A stretch of 64,000 bases of DNA from Pseudomonadota bacterium (GTDB lineage: Bacteria > Pseudomonadota > Gammaproteobacteria > Burkholderiales > Burkholderiaceae_C), in contig JAFEDY010000012.1 in NCBI GenBank assembly GCA_018241405.1, positions 1 to 64,000 of the forward strand, written 5' to 3'. Shown piece by piece: positions 47,626 through 56,766 of the stretch. The notes beneath the pieces were generated by a model. It was not told the DNA's origin. It was given only the letters and a program-made list of their open reading frames with translations, and searched no databases. The stretch's first letter is position 1, and each line of letters starts with the position of its first letter. Position numbers and translations under genes: made by a program.

Positions 47626-47892
47626 ATGAAGCAGACCCTCCCATTCGCCATGCATTCCGCCGTGGCCCTGCTGTTTGCGAGCACCGCGGCCTTCGCCGAC
47701 GCGTTGCGCCGGCACGCGGAGCGGTATGCGCGTCGCCGTCTGGCGCAGCGCACCGAGCAGTCGATCGGCGCTCTGGATGCGCACGTCCTGCGCGACCTCG
47801 GCCTGATGCACGGCGAGATCAGCTCGGTCGCCAGTGAGATTGCCGGCGACGCCGAGGCGACGCGACGGCGCATCGTGCTGCTGCATCGCTGA
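47626..47892 (+). CDS. DUF1127-like small protein with N-terminal hydrophobic segment
   Basis: 88 residues. A hydrophobic N-terminus (HSAVALLFASTAAFA) that looks like a signal peptide precedes a basic stretch and LGALD-like helix: RRLAQRTEQSIGALDAHVLR followed by DLGLMHGEIS, the DUF1127/YjiS pattern. DUF1127 proteins are usually short and cytoplasmic; the leader is unusual, and an internal start is possible. GGAAACGTC precedes the ATG, giving a weak ribosome-binding site. Some DUF1127 proteins bind RNA; here the role is unknown. Confidence 0.65.
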   Translation: MKQTLPFAMHSAVALLFASTAAFADALRRHAERYARRRLAQRTEQSIGALDAHVLRDLGLMHGEISSVASEIAGDAEATRRRIVLLHR

Positions 47893-47924
47893 CTTCCATA
47901 CACCCCCGACTGAAGAGACATCCC

Positions 47925-49121
47925 ATGCCCAACAAACTCATCCCCCTCGCGCGCCACCTCGGCACGGCCGTCATCGCGGCGCTCGCTGTCCAGGCGCACG
48001 CAGACATCGTCACCGACTGGAACATCAAGGCCGGTGAAATCCTCTTCGAATCGAAGATGGGAACCCCTCCGGCGGTGCGCGTGATGGCGCTCGTGCAGAC
48101 CGCCACATACGAAGCCGCAGCCCGCGTCGATCCGCGCAAGGCATCGCTTGAGGCGGCAGTTGCCGCGGCGCATCGCGCCACGCTCGGCAAACTGGTCGCG
48201 GGGCAGCAGGCCTCCATCGACGCCGCGTACCAGGCCGCGCTGCTGGCTGTCCCGGAGGGGCCTTTGCGCGCCGCGGGCATCGCGATCGGCGAACGTGCCG
48301 CTGCCGAGGTGCTCGCCGCGCGCGCCCAGGACGGTGCGGACGGCGGCGAATCGTACCGACCGCATGCGGCGCCGGGCAGCTATGTGCTGACCGCTGTGCC
48401 CGCCGCCGTGCAATGGCCGAAGCGCAAGCCGTGGATCATGGCGAACGCGGCGCAGTTCCGTCCTTCGCCGCCACCGGCGCTGACGAGCGATCACTGGGTG
48501 CGCAATTACGAGGAAGTCAAGGCCGTTGGCGGCAGGGCGAACCACCAGCGCAGCACGGAGCAGAGCGCCGTCGCGCGCTTCTGGGAGTTTTCGCAGCCGT
48601 CGATCTATCACGGCATGGTGCGCTCGGTGGCGCTGCAGCCAGGCCGCGACCCGGTGCGCAACGCGCGGCTCTTCGCAACAGTGGCCCAGGCGATGGATGA
48701 CGCGATGATCTCGGTCTTCGACGCCAAGTACCACTACAACTTCTGGCGCCCGATCACCGCAATCCGCAATGGCGACGTGGACGGCAACGATGCAACGCAG
48801 CGCGATGCAACCTGGGTCTCGTTCATCGAAACGCCGGCCCACCCGGAATACCCGAGCGCGCACAGCATCCTCGCGGCCGCGGTGGGCGAAATCCTTCAGG
48901 CAGAGGTCGGCAGCAGCGCCATGCCGTTGCTGAGCACCGGGAGTCCCAGCGCCAAGGGTGCCACGCGTCAATGGCCGAGCGTAGATGCGTTCGTGCAAGA
49001 GGTTGCCGAGGCCCGCGTTTCCGGGGGCATGCACTACCGCTTCTCCACGGAAGTCGGCGCCGCCATGGGGCGTCAGATCGGCGCACTGGCGGCGCAGCAG
49101 CTCCTGAGTCCACCGCAGTGA
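47925..49121 (+). CDS. Vanadium-dependent haloperoxidase-like / PAP2-superfamily protein, exported
   Basis: 398 residues with a Sec signal peptide (cleavage after QAHA). The phosphate/vanadate-binding residues can be read as KYHYNFWRPITAIR (K-x6-RP), TPAHPEYPSAHS (PSGH replaced by PSAHS) and ARVSGGMHYRFSTEVG (R-x5-H). This matches bacterial vanadium haloperoxidase-like proteins, which oxidise halides with peroxide or act as acid phosphatases. The Gly-to-Ala change in PSGH is common in this subgroup, so activity cannot be predicted. It follows the DUF1127 gene by 32 bases. Confidence 0.87.
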   Translation: MPNKLIPLARHLGTAVIAALAVQAHADIVTDWNIKAGEILFESKMGTPPAVRVMALVQTATYEAAARVDPRKASLEAAVAAAHRATLGKLVAGQQASIDAAYQAALLAVPEGPLRAAGIAIGERAAAEVLAARAQDGADGGESYRPHAAPGSYVLTAVPAAVQWPKRKPWIMANAAQFRPSPPPALTSDHWVRNYEEVKAVGGRANHQRSTEQSAVARFWEFSQPSIYHGMVRSVALQPGRDPVRNARLFATVAQAMDDAMISVFDAKYHYNFWRPITAIRNGDVDGNDATQRDATWVSFIETPAHPEYPSAHSILAAAVGEILQAEVGSSAMPLLSTGSPSAKGATRQWPSVDAFVQEVAEARVSGGMHYRFSTEVGAAMGRQIGALAAQQLLSPPQ

Positions 49122-49183
49122 GTCGCGCGCACAGGTGGTCGATGCCACCTGGCACACGCCCTGCATCCCAGCAAAGGTCCAAG

Positions 49184-50545
49184 ATGTCCGCAGCACTCCG
49201 CAATGTCCCGAAGCGGCGTCCGCAGGACGCTCGCGGGATTCCGCTGAGCGGGGCAAACACCACCGCCGCGACGGCCTACGAGCGCGCGCTCGCCGCCTCA
49301 CGCACCTGGCGCGTAGACGCTGATGCAGCGCTCGATTGCGCACTGCGTGATGCGCCTGCCTTCGTCATGGCGCATGCGCTGCGCGCCTACCTCCTGATCT
49401 GCAGCCGCGATCCGCGGCGCCATCGCGCAGCGGGCCCCATCCTGGCTGCGGCGCGGCACTGGCCCGCCGATCGGTACGAACAACTCCATCTGGCGTCCAT
49501 CGGTGCCGCACTCGAGGATGATCTCGGACGCATGCGTGCCTGCCTGGACGAGCTGCTGGACGCCCGGCCGCACGACCTGCTCGCGCTGCAGGTTTCGCAT
49601 TCGATCGACTACATGACGGGGGACTTCGCGCGCATGGGTGCACGCATCGGCGCCACGCTGCGGCGCATTTCGGCGGCGCTGCCTGGGTATGGCTCGGTGC
49701 TCGCCATGCACGCCTTCGCGCTGGTCGAGACCGGCGATCCGGCACGGGCCGAAGATGTGGCGCAGCGTGCGCTGGAGCTGGATTCGCGCGATGCGCGCGC
49801 ACACCATGCGATGGCGCATGTCTTCGAAATGTCGAACCGCCCCGAGGACGGGTTGCGCTGGATGCACGCGCACAGCGCCGTCTGGTCCAGTGGGTCCACC
49901 TTCGTCACGCATGGCTGGTGGCATGCCGCGCTATTCCACCTGGAACGGGGCGACATGGGTTCCGCACTTGCGATCTACGACGGGCAGATGCGCGGCCCGG
50001 GCTCCCTGGCATTGTCGGACCTGATTGATGCCGTTTCACTGCTCTGGCGCATCCGGCTGCGGTCACAGGATGTAGGAGCACGCGCTGTCGATCTCGCCGT
50101 GGCGTGGGAGCGGCACATTGACGACCGAACCTGCAGTTTCGCCGATGTGCATGCGATGTTGGCATTCGGACTGGCCGGCGACGGGGCACGCGTCGAACGA
50201 CTTGAGGCGGAGCTGGTGCGTAGCGCCTCACGATCGACGCGCCATGGCGCCACGACACGCGACCTCGGCCTGCCCGCCGTTCGTGCGCTGCGTGCGTTCG
50301 TGCACGGCGACATGATGGTGGCCATTCCGCTGCTGGCCAGCCTTCCCCCGGTTGCGCACCGACTCGGTGGCAGCCATGCACAGCGCGATGTGCTGGCTCT
50401 GACGCTGCTCGCGGCGATCGAGGGTATACGGCGGTCCGCACGGCACGGCAGGGGTGTTCATGCCTTCCCCAACCGCCCGGAAGGCATCGCGCGGGATCAC
50501 CTGCCGGTTGTTCGACGGCCTATGCCTGCCATCACGCCGGTGTAG
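49184..50545 (+). CDS. TTC38-type tetratricopeptide repeat protein with divergent C-terminus
   Basis: 453 residues. Resembles the tetratricopeptide repeat protein 38 family: YERALAASRTWRVDADAALD, LALQVSHSIDYMTGDFARMG, YGSVLAMHAFALVETGDPAR, AHHAMAHVFEMSNRPEDGLR, THGWWHAALFHLERGDMGSA and LIDAVSLLWRIRLRSQDVG. Soluble, protein-protein interaction type, function unknown. After SHAQRDVLALTLLAAIEG the last 35-40 residues (IRRSARHGRGVHAF and beyond) no longer resemble the family, so the 3' end may be frame-shifted or replaced. ATG 49184 follows AAAGG; the frame extends upstream into the haloperoxidase gene but is not used. Confidence 0.75.
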   Translation: MSAALRNVPKRRPQDARGIPLSGANTTAATAYERALAASRTWRVDADAALDCALRDAPAFVMAHALRAYLLICSRDPRRHRAAGPILAAARHWPADRYEQLHLASIGAALEDDLGRMRACLDELLDARPHDLLALQVSHSIDYMTGDFARMGARIGATLRRISAALPGYGSVLAMHAFALVETGDPARAEDVAQRALELDSRDARAHHAMAHVFEMSNRPEDGLRWMHAHSAVWSSGSTFVTHGWWHAALFHLERGDMGSALAIYDGQMRGPGSLALSDLIDAVSLLWRIRLRSQDVGARAVDLAVAWERHIDDRTCSFADVHAMLAFGLAGDGARVERLEAELVRSASRSTRHGATTRDLGLPAVRALRAFVHGDMMVAIPLLASLPPVAHRLGGSHAQRDVLALTLLAAIEGIRRSARHGRGVHAFPNRPEGIARDHLPVVRRPMPAITPV

Positions 50546-50668
50546 GCGGTGGAAGGGATCGAGCAGGTCTGCTCCACCGTGCCTCAACAAGGCTCCCGCA
50601 CCATCCTGTTCTCCGGATCACTGCCCCCAATGCGCCTGGGCCTCCGGCCGACTGAAAGCCCACCCCCA

Positions 50669-51649
50669 TCACTCCGCCTTGACCCCCGAAATCTTCACCA
50701 GCCTCTGAATCACCGGATCCACCGCATCGAAATCCTTGTGGAACTGCGCCGCCCCGCCCGGCACCGACTCCAGGCCGAAGACCTGAAAGCGCGCCTTCAT
50801 GGGCGTGGAGTGGATGATCTCCACCGCCTCCTTCTCCAGCCGCTGCAGGATGGGCTTGGGCGTGCCGGCGGGCGCGAGCAGGGTGAACCAGGCGACGGTG
50901 TTGAACTCGGGGTCGGCAAAGCCCTGCTCGGCCATGGTGGGCACGTTGGGCAGCTCGGCCAGGCGCTTGGGGCCGAAGATGGCGATGGGGCGCACGCGAT
51001 TGTCCTTGAGCACGCCCTGGGCCGCAGCAATGGTGCCCAGGCCCCAGGAGACCACGCCGCCCGCCAGATCCTGGATATGCGGCGCCTCGCTCTTGTAGGC
51101 CACGTGGGTCATGTCGAGCTTGCGTGATTCGCTCAGGTAGGCGCTCATCAGGTGGCCGGCCGAGCCCTGGCCGTAGGAGCCGTAGTTGACCTTGCCCTTG
51201 TTCTGCTGCGCCCAGGCCATGAACTCCTGCATGTTGTGCACGGGCACCTTGGCGTTGACCATCATCACCACGCTGGTGGAGGCGAGTTGGGTGATGAAGG
51301 CGAAGTCCTTCTGGATGTTGTAGGGCACCTTGGCAAAGATGTGGTGGGCGTAGAACACCGGCGTGGAATAGGCCACCAGCAGCGTGTAGCCGTCGGGCGC
51401 GGCGCGGGCCACGGCCTGGGTGCCGAGCATGCCCGATGCACCGGTCTTGTTGTCCACCACCACGGCCTGACCCAGGCGCTTGCCCAGCTCATCGGCCAGC
51501 ACGCGCGCCACCACGTCGGTGCCGCCACCGGCGCCGGCCGGCACCACCAGGGTGATGGGGCGGCTGGGGTAGCTGCCGGTCTGCGCCTGCACGGCCGGCG
51601 TGCAACCCAGTGCCAGGGCCAGTGCGGCCAGTGCGGTCGTGATCCTCAT
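50669..51649 (-). CDS. Bug/TctC-family periplasmic solute receptor
   Basis: 326 residues with a signal peptide (LAALALALGCTPAVQAQ). Bug body: YPSRPITLVVPAGAGGGTD, VVDNKTGASGMLGTQAVARA and DGYTLLVAYSTPVFYAHHIF. AGGAG lies about 6 bases before the ATG at 51649. It stands alone between the TPR gene and the lactate locus, without transporter membrane genes. The ligand is unknown. Confidence 0.92.
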   Translation of the reverse strand: MRITTALAALALALGCTPAVQAQTGSYPSRPITLVVPAGAGGGTDVVARVLADELGKRLGQAVVVDNKTGASGMLGTQAVARAAPDGYTLLVAYSTPVFYAHHIFAKVPYNIQKDFAFITQLASTSVVMMVNAKVPVHNMQEFMAWAQQNKGKVNYGSYGQGSAGHLMSAYLSESRKLDMTHVAYKSEAPHIQDLAGGVVSWGLGTIAAAQGVLKDNRVRPIAIFGPKRLAELPNVPTMAEQGFADPEFNTVAWFTLLAPAGTPKPILQRLEKEAVEIIHSTPMKARFQVFGLESVPGGAAQFHKDFDAVDPVIQRLVKISGVKAE

Positions 51650-51862
51650 GCGTCGTCTCCTGATGGTTGTTGTCAAAACGGTATCGATGATGGGGGTGCA
51701 ACCAGAGCGCCACCAATAGGGGATACCTGCAAGGGACGGCTTGCGCCGCCAGGGGGCCGGCAAGATGCCGGCGCTCGCGGCTCCCATCACCGCCCGGGCC
51801 GGGGGCGGTTCCGCGTCCCGCCGGGGAAGGAGCCTGAGACAGGCATCAAATCACGCCGAATC

Positions 51863-51907
51863 AGGCTATATGCCTTACTCAACAAGCGCTGATAGCTATC
51901 AAAAATG
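51863..51907 (-). repeat. Dispersed palindromic repeat upstream of lldP
   Basis: On the minus strand ATTTTTGATAGCTATCAGCG followed by CTTGTTGAGTAAGGC: the left half of the family core is well preserved, the right half has decayed. Confidence 0.5.
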
Positions 51908-52104
51908 ATGTACTGATGGGCTCAAACAGCGATAGTTGTCGATTCCACGCAAGGCCTGCAAAACTCACCGCCACCCTCGCGAACGTGGGATGGCAGGGGG
52001 CAACAGGCAGCGCTGCCTGAGCCTTTCTACAGCAGTGGCAACGGGCCTGAAGGCGTGGCCTCACAGGCGCATCCCGCCCTTGCCAACCTGCCAATTTCTT
52101 GCGT

Positions 52105-52119
52105 ATTGGTATTACCAAT
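52105..52119. promoter_or_regulatory. LldR-type operator O1 (ATTGGT-ATT-ACCAAT)
   Basis: Perfect 6-base arms around a 3-base centre, matching the ATTGGTnnnACCAAT pattern of FadR-subfamily GntR regulators such as PdhR and LldR. It lies 242 bases before lldP. Confidence 0.7.
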
Positions 52120-52219
52120 AAAACACTTTTGCGTAACTGGTTGTGATATTAGGTGTTTACCCTAGTCATTTAACACCGACTCCGCCAAGAGAATCCACGC
52201 ACACCGCGTCGGCGTCCTT

Positions 52220-52234
52220 ATTGGTTATACCAAT
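52220..52234. promoter_or_regulatory. LldR-type operator O2 (ATTGGT-TAT-ACCAAT)
   Basis: Second perfect palindrome of the same type, centred 115 bases from O1 and 126 bases before the lldP start. In E. coli LldR also uses two operators flanking the lldPRD promoter, so looping or dual control is plausible here. Confidence 0.7.
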
Positions 52235-52360
52235 TCACAGCACCGTCATGCGCGGGCATGCACACCTCCCCGCCGCTCCTGCTCCTGGGCAGCGCACCGG
52301 CAGGAGGCCACTGAAACCGCAGGCCCTCACGGCCCGCACAACGCACCTCGCACAACGGCC

Positions 52361-54040
52361 ATGCAAACCCTCTGGCAACAGAACTACGACCCTGCCGGGA
52401 ATATCTGGATCTCGGCCTTGGTCGCGCTCATTCCCATCGTCTTTTTCTTCCTTGCGCTCACCCGGCTGCGCCTGAAGGGCTACCAGGCCGGCACCGTCAC
52501 GGTGCTGCTGGCGCTGGGCGTGGCGCTGCTGTTCTACAAGATGCCGGTGAGCGCGGCGCTGGCCTCGGCCGTGTATGGCTTCTTCTATGGCCTGTGGCCC
52601 ATCGCCTGGATCATCGTGGCGGCGGTGTTCCTCTACAAGATTTCGGTCAAGACCGGGCAGTTCGACGTGATCCGCGCGTCCATCCTGTCGGTCACGCCGG
52701 ATCAGCGGCTGCAGTTGATCCTGGTGGGCTTTTGCTTTGGCGCGTTTCTGGAGGGTGCGGCCGGCTTTGGCGCGCCCGTGGCCATCACGGCCGCGCTGCT
52801 GGTGGGCCTGGGCTTCAGGCCGCTGTACGCGGCCGGCCTGTGCCTGATCGGCAACACCGCCCCCGTGGCCTTCGGCGCCATGGGCATCCCCATCATCGTG
52901 GCCGGCCAAGTGTCGGGCGTGGACGCGTTTGCCATCGGCCAGATGGCGGGGCGCCAGCTGCCGTTCATGACCATCATCGTGCTGTTCTGGCTCATGGCCA
53001 TCATGGATGGCTGGCGCGGCGTCAAGGAGACCTGGCCCGCGGTGCTGGTGGGCGGTGGCTCGTTCGCGCTGATGCAGTTCCTGACGGCCAACTACGTCGG
53101 CCCCGAGCTGCCCGACATCACCTCGGCCATCGTCTCGCTGGTGGCGCTCACGGCCTTCCTCAAGGTCTGGCAGCCCAGGCGCATCTTCCGCTTTGAGACC
53201 GAAGGCAGTGCCCAGGCCGCCAAGCCCGCAGCCAGCCCCGCCACGGCACACCACAGGTTGACCGTCGCCACCATCACCAAGGCCTGGTCGCCCTTCATCA
53301 TCCTCACGGCCATGGTGACGATCTGGAGCGTCAAGCCCTTCAAGGCCTTGTTCGCCGCCGGCGGCCCGCTGGGCTCCACGGTCATCAACATTCCCGTGCC
53401 CATGCTGCACAACCTGGTGGAGAAGATGCCGCCCGTGGTGTCCGCCGCTGCGCCCTACGGCGCGGTCTACAGCTTCAACTGGCTGCTGGCCACGGGCACG
53501 GCCATCCTGATCGCCGCCCTCATCACCATCGTCTTCACGCGCCTGCCCGCCGCCAAGGCCGTGGCCACGCTGGGCGAGACCTTCAAGGAGCTGCTGGTGC
53601 CGATCTACTCCATCGGCATGGTGCTGGCCTTTGCCTTCGTGGCCAACTACTCGGGCCTGTCGGCCACGCTGGCCCTGGCGCTGGCGCATACGGGCCACGC
53701 GTTCACCTTCTTCTCGCCCTTCCTGGGCTGGATAGGCGTGTTCCTGACGGGCTCGGACACCTCGGCCAACGCGCTGTTTGCCGCGCTGCAGGCCACCACG
53801 GCGCAGCAGCTGGGCCTGCCCGAGGTGCTGACCGTGGCGGCCAACACCACGGGTGGCGTGACGGGCAAGATGATCTCGCCGCAGTCGATTGCCATCGCCT
53901 GCGCGGCCGTGGGCCTGGCGGGCAAGGAGTCGGATTTGTTCCGCTTCACCGTCAAACACAGCCTGATCTTCGCCGTCATCATCGGCGTCATCTGCACGCT
54001 GCAGGCCTATGTGTTTACGTGGATGATTCCTGGTCACTGA
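52361..54040 (+). CDS. lldP: L-lactate permease
   Basis: 559 residues with about 13 predicted membrane helices; E. coli LldP has 551. Proton-coupled lactate/glycolate uptake in the inner membrane. The start [20 protein letters not shown] and the conserved [39 protein letters not shown], and [19 protein letters not shown] regions are canonical. First gene of lldP-lldR-lldD. Two LldR-type operators lie upstream; a 158-base inverted-repeat element begins directly after its stop codon. Confidence 0.95.
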   Translation: MQTLWQQNYDPAGNIWISALVALIPIVFFFLALTRLRLKGYQAGTVTVLLALGVALLFYKMPVSAALASAVYGFFYGLWPIAWIIVAAVFLYKISVKTGQFDVIRASILSVTPDQRLQLILVGFCFGAFLEGAAGFGAPVAITAALLVGLGFRPLYAAGLCLIGNTAPVAFGAMGIPIIVAGQVSGVDAFAIGQMAGRQLPFMTIIVLFWLMAIMDGWRGVKETWPAVLVGGGSFALMQFLTANYVGPELPDITSAIVSLVALTAFLKVWQPRRIFRFETEGSAQAAKPAASPATAHHRLTVATITKAWSPFIILTAMVTIWSVKPFKALFAAGGPLGSTVINIPVPMLHNLVEKMPPVVSAAAPYGAVYSFNWLLATGTAILIAALITIVFTRLPAAKAVATLGETFKELLVPIYSIGMVLAFAFVANYSGLSATLALALAHTGHAFTFFSPFLGWIGVFLTGSDTSANALFAALQATTAQQLGLPEVLTVAANTTGGVTGKMISPQSIAIACAAVGLAGKESDLFRFTVKHSLIFAVIIGVICTLQAYVFTWMIPGH

Positions 54041-54198
54041 GAGGCTGAGAAAAATCCCCCATGCCCGCTATGCACGCCAAAACACCCCCACTCATCGTTG
54101 CAAATACTCGCCATAGCCCGAGCTATGGCTGCGTTTTGCGCCTCGATTGGGGGTGTTTTGGCGCACCTCTCGGGCACGGCCAATTAATTCTCAGCCTC
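54041..54198. repeat. 158-base inverted-repeat (MITE-like) element between lldP and lldR
   Basis: Ends are an 11-base inverted repeat, GAGGCTGAGAA (54041-54051) and TTCTCAGCCTC (54188-54198). Inside are nested pairs: TGCCCG (54062-54067) with CGGGCA (54171-54176); CGCCAAAACACCCCCA (54075-54090) with TGGGGGTGTTTTGGCG (54148-54163), 16 of 16; and CCATAGC (54111-54117) with GCTATGG (54122-54128) around CCGA. Transcribed, it would form one long hairpin filling the gap between lldP and lldR. Confidence 0.75.
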
Positions 54199-54218
54199 TG
54201 ATTTCCTGAGAACCCACC

Positions 54219-55004
54219 ATGCGCCTGGCCGATCACGTCGTCGAAAAACTCCTTGCCCTGGTGCAGGCCCGCGGCCTGCAGCCCGGCCAGAAGCTGCCCG
54301 CCGAGCGGCAGCTGGCCGAGGAGCTGGGGGTGTCACGCACCTCGGTGCGCGAGGCCATACAAAAGCTGACCAGCCAGGGCGTGCTGACCGCGCGGCGCGG
54401 CGACGGCACCTACCTGCAGCCGCGCCCCACGGCCGACTGGCTGCAGGAGGCCATGCAGCCGCTGGCCGGGCTGATAGACGCCGACCCGCACTACCGCTAC
54501 GACGTGCTGGAGGCGCGCCACGCGCTGGAGAGCAGCGCCGCCTGGCTGGCCGCGCAGCGCGCCACCGAACAGGACAAGGCGCGCATAAGGCACAGCTTCG
54601 AGGTCATGATCGGCCACCAGCAAAGCGGCCACGCCGAGCTGGCCGCGCGCGCCGACGCGCAGTTCCACCTGGCGATTGCCGAGGCCTCGCACAACCTGGT
54701 GCTGGTGCAGGTCATGCACAGCCTGTTCACGGTGGTGCTGTCCACCGTGGAGCGCAACCGCCACGACATGTTCCACCTGAGCTCGCCCGTGACCGTGCAG
54801 GCACTGACAGAGCAGCACCAGGCGCTGATGCAGGCCATCCTGGACGGCGACGCGCAGCGCGCCCGCGACTGCATAGGCGAGCACCTGGAGCATGTGCGCA
54901 CCACCATCCAGCGCCTGGACGAAGACCGCGCGCGGCAGGAGCGCGCCACGCGCCTGCCGCCGGACCTGGTGCCGCTGTTGCCCGATCCAAATCACCAAAA
55001 CTGA
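54219..55004 (+). CDS. lldR: LldR-type GntR/FadR-family regulator of lactate genes
   Basis: 261 residues. N-terminal winged helix [20 protein letters not shown] followed by [21 protein letters not shown]-terminal all-helical FCD domain with metal-binding-type residues (Asp in [14 protein letters not shown] region, His in [17 protein letters not shown] and [12 protein letters not shown]). Expected to repress lldPRD without lactate, through the palindromes at 52105 and 52220. Position between lldP and lldD matches E. coli lldPRD. A 158-base hairpin precedes it by 20 bases. Confidence 0.92.
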   Translation: MRLADHVVEKLLALVQARGLQPGQKLPAERQLAEELGVSRTSVREAIQKLTSQGVLTARRGDGTYLQPRPTADWLQEAMQPLAGLIDADPHYRYDVLEARHALESSAAWLAAQRATEQDKARIRHSFEVMIGHQQSGHAELAARADAQFHLAIAEASHNLVLVQVMHSLFTVVLSTVERNRHDMFHLSSPVTVQALTEQHQALMQAILDGDAQRARDCIGEHLEHVRTTIQRLDEDRARQERATRLPPDLVPLLPDPNHQN

Positions 55005-55014
55005 GACCCTTGCC

Positions 55015-56154
55015 ATGATCATTTCCTCCAGCGCCGACTACCGCGCAGCGGCGCAGAAGTTCCTGCCCCCCTTCCTGTTCCACTACATCGACGGCGGCGC
55101 CTACGCCGAGCAGACGCTCAAGCGCAACGTCGATGACCTGGCCGCGGTGGCGCTGCGCCAGCGCGTGCTCAAGGATATGAGCCAGCTCGACACCAGCATC
55201 GAGCTGTTCGGCGAGAAGCTATCCATCCCCGTGGCGCTGTCGCCCGTGGGCCTGACCGGCATGTACCGCCGCCGTGGCGAGGTGCAGGCCGCGCGCGCCG
55301 CCGACGCGCACGGCATTCCGTTCACCATGTCCAGCGTCTCGGTCTGCCCGATCGAAGAGGTGGTGCCGACGATCAAACGGCCGATGTGGTTCCAGCTCTA
55401 TGTGCTGAAGGACCGCGGCTTCATGCAGAACGCGCTGGAGCGCGCCCAGGCCGCAGGCTGCACCACCCTGGTGTTCACCGTGGACATGCCCGTGCCCGGC
55501 GCGCGCTACCGCGACGCGCATTCGGGCATGAGCGGCCCCAACGCCGCGCTGCGCCGCTATGTGCAGGCCATGCTGCACCCGCGCTGGGCGCTGGACGTGG
55601 GGCTGCTCGGGCGCCCGCACGACCTGGGCAACATCTCGGCCTACCGCGGCAGCCCCACGGGCCTGGCGGACTACATGGGCTACCTGGGCGCGAACTTCGA
55701 CCCGTCGATTTCGTGGAAAGACCTGGAGTGGATACGCGCCTTCTGGAAGGGGCCCATGGTCATCAAGGGCATCCTCGACCCCGAGGACGCCAGGGACGCC
55801 GTGCGCTTCGGCGCCGACGGCATCATCGTCTCCAACCACGGCGGGCGCCAGCTCGACGGCGTGCTGTCCTCGGCGCGCGCGCTGCCGGCGATTGCCGATG
55901 CGGTGAAGGGCCAGATCAAGATCCTGGCCGACTCGGGCATACGCAACGGCCTGGACGTGGTGCGCGCCATCGCCCTGGGCGCCGACTGCGCCATGATTGG
56001 CCGCGCCTACATCTACGCCCTGGCCGCCGCGGGCGAGGCCGGCGTCAAGCAGCTGCTGGAGCTGCTGGAGAAAGAGATGCGTGTGGCCATGACGCTGACC
56101 AGCGTGGCCCGTGTGGCCGACATCACGGGCGAGCTGCTGGCGCGCGAAGCATGA
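55015..56154 (+). CDS. lldD: FMN-dependent L-lactate dehydrogenase
   Basis: 379 residues (E. coli LldD 396). Membrane-associated flavoenzyme oxidising L-lactate to pyruvate and passing electrons to the respiratory chain. [20 protein letters not shown] is the canonical start; [17 protein letters not shown] and [14 protein letters not shown] bind FMN; the catalytic His lies in [13 protein letters not shown], and [20 protein letters not shown] follows. Starts 10 bases after lldR. Its stop overlaps an ATG that appears to be the start of a decayed D-lactate dehydrogenase gene. Confidence 0.95.
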   Translation: MIISSSADYRAAAQKFLPPFLFHYIDGGAYAEQTLKRNVDDLAAVALRQRVLKDMSQLDTSIELFGEKLSIPVALSPVGLTGMYRRRGEVQAARAADAHGIPFTMSSVSVCPIEEVVPTIKRPMWFQLYVLKDRGFMQNALERAQAAGCTTLVFTVDMPVPGARYRDAHSGMSGPNAALRRYVQAMLHPRWALDVGLLGRPHDLGNISAYRGSPTGLADYMGYLGANFDPSISWKDLEWIRAFWKGPMVIKGILDPEDARDAVRFGADGIIVSNHGGRQLDGVLSSARALPAIADAVKGQIKILADSGIRNGLDVVRAIALGADCAMIGRAYIYALAAAGEAGVKQLLELLEKEMRVAMTLTSVARVADITGELLAREA

Positions 56155-56480
56155 ACGCCTAGTACTGCGTGACCTGCGCGGCGTCGTCGGCGCCGCCCAT
56201 GTGCTAACCGGCGGCGGCTGGAGCAGTAGCAGCTGCCTTCCGTCATAGAGCGCGATACGGCGCCCACGCTCAGCTACGTCCATTACTTCTGCCTTGTGTT
56301 CCACCAGGACTACTTCGAGAAGAAGGGCATGACCCGGTCGCCATGGGGCACCGCATGTGGGCGCTGCTGAACGCGCGCCACGCCGAGTACCCGGTGCCGA
56401 ACACAACCTTCGCTGCCTCGCTCACGCACCAGCTCGGCACCACCCCAACCACGCGACGCAGCCAGCACGGGCGCGGCCGC
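56151..56480 (+). pseudogene. dld: Remnant of a FAD-linked D-lactate dehydrogenase gene (dld)
   Basis: The ATG at 56151 overlaps the lldD stop (ATGA). In a shifted frame from 56159 the text reads LVLRDLRGVVGAAHVLTG, like the Dld N-terminus near SSHLLT. Then a large part is missing, and from about 56245 it reads VIERDTAPTLSYVHYF followed by CLVFHQDYFEKKG, close to the Dld C-terminal YYGHFMCYVFHQDYIVKKG region. A one-base slip after KKG gives HDPVAMGHRMWALLNARHAE, and a further slip gives AEHN with LAHAP. Internal deletion plus several frameshifts show the gene is not functional. Alignment is from memory of E. coli Dld, so identity is strong but not computed. Confidence 0.75.
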
Positions 56481-56766
56481 TTGATGCGCGCAGGTGTTCT
56501 GCGTGAGGGTCTTCCCTAAAACCGTCCATTCCTGCGGCATTCCGCCGAACATTTGCTTGTAAATCAAGTTGCAACTAGTTACGCTTGCAACAAATATCAA
56601 GGTAACAGCAAGTTAACAAAGACAGGACAAAGTGCGCCAGCCAGGTGCCGAATACAGGATATGCCTGCCAACAGCTGCCTGCAACCAGATCCTTCGAGCC
56701 GCTTGAACGCGATCTGCCTTGCGGCCATGAAGGCAGCAGTAACACAACGTTCCCGAGGAGCATGCG

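Larger units (their letters stand above)
51650..52360. other. Long intergenic region between the Bug receptor and lldP
   Basis: 711 bases without a convincing gene. It contains the Bug receptor leader, a GC-rich stretch (51720-51840) with no recognised element, a copy of the dispersed repeat (51863-51907), an AT-richer segment from about 52080, and two LldR-type palindromes (52105-52119, 52220-52234). The lldP promoter presumably lies between or next to these. Short ORFs here look random. Confidence 0.7.

Noticed and set aside
48971..49183. Upstream extension of the TPR gene frame overlapping the haloperoxidase gene
   Set aside because: The added residues are Arg-rich out-of-frame text of the haloperoxidase gene; the ATG at 49184 with AAAGG upstream fits better.
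56553..56581. TTGCTT - 17 bases - TAGTTA as a promoter of the synthase cluster, with nearby repeated TTGCAA
   Set aside because: Matches to the consensus boxes are weak; the AT-rich region is a likely promoter area, but no precise site can be defended.
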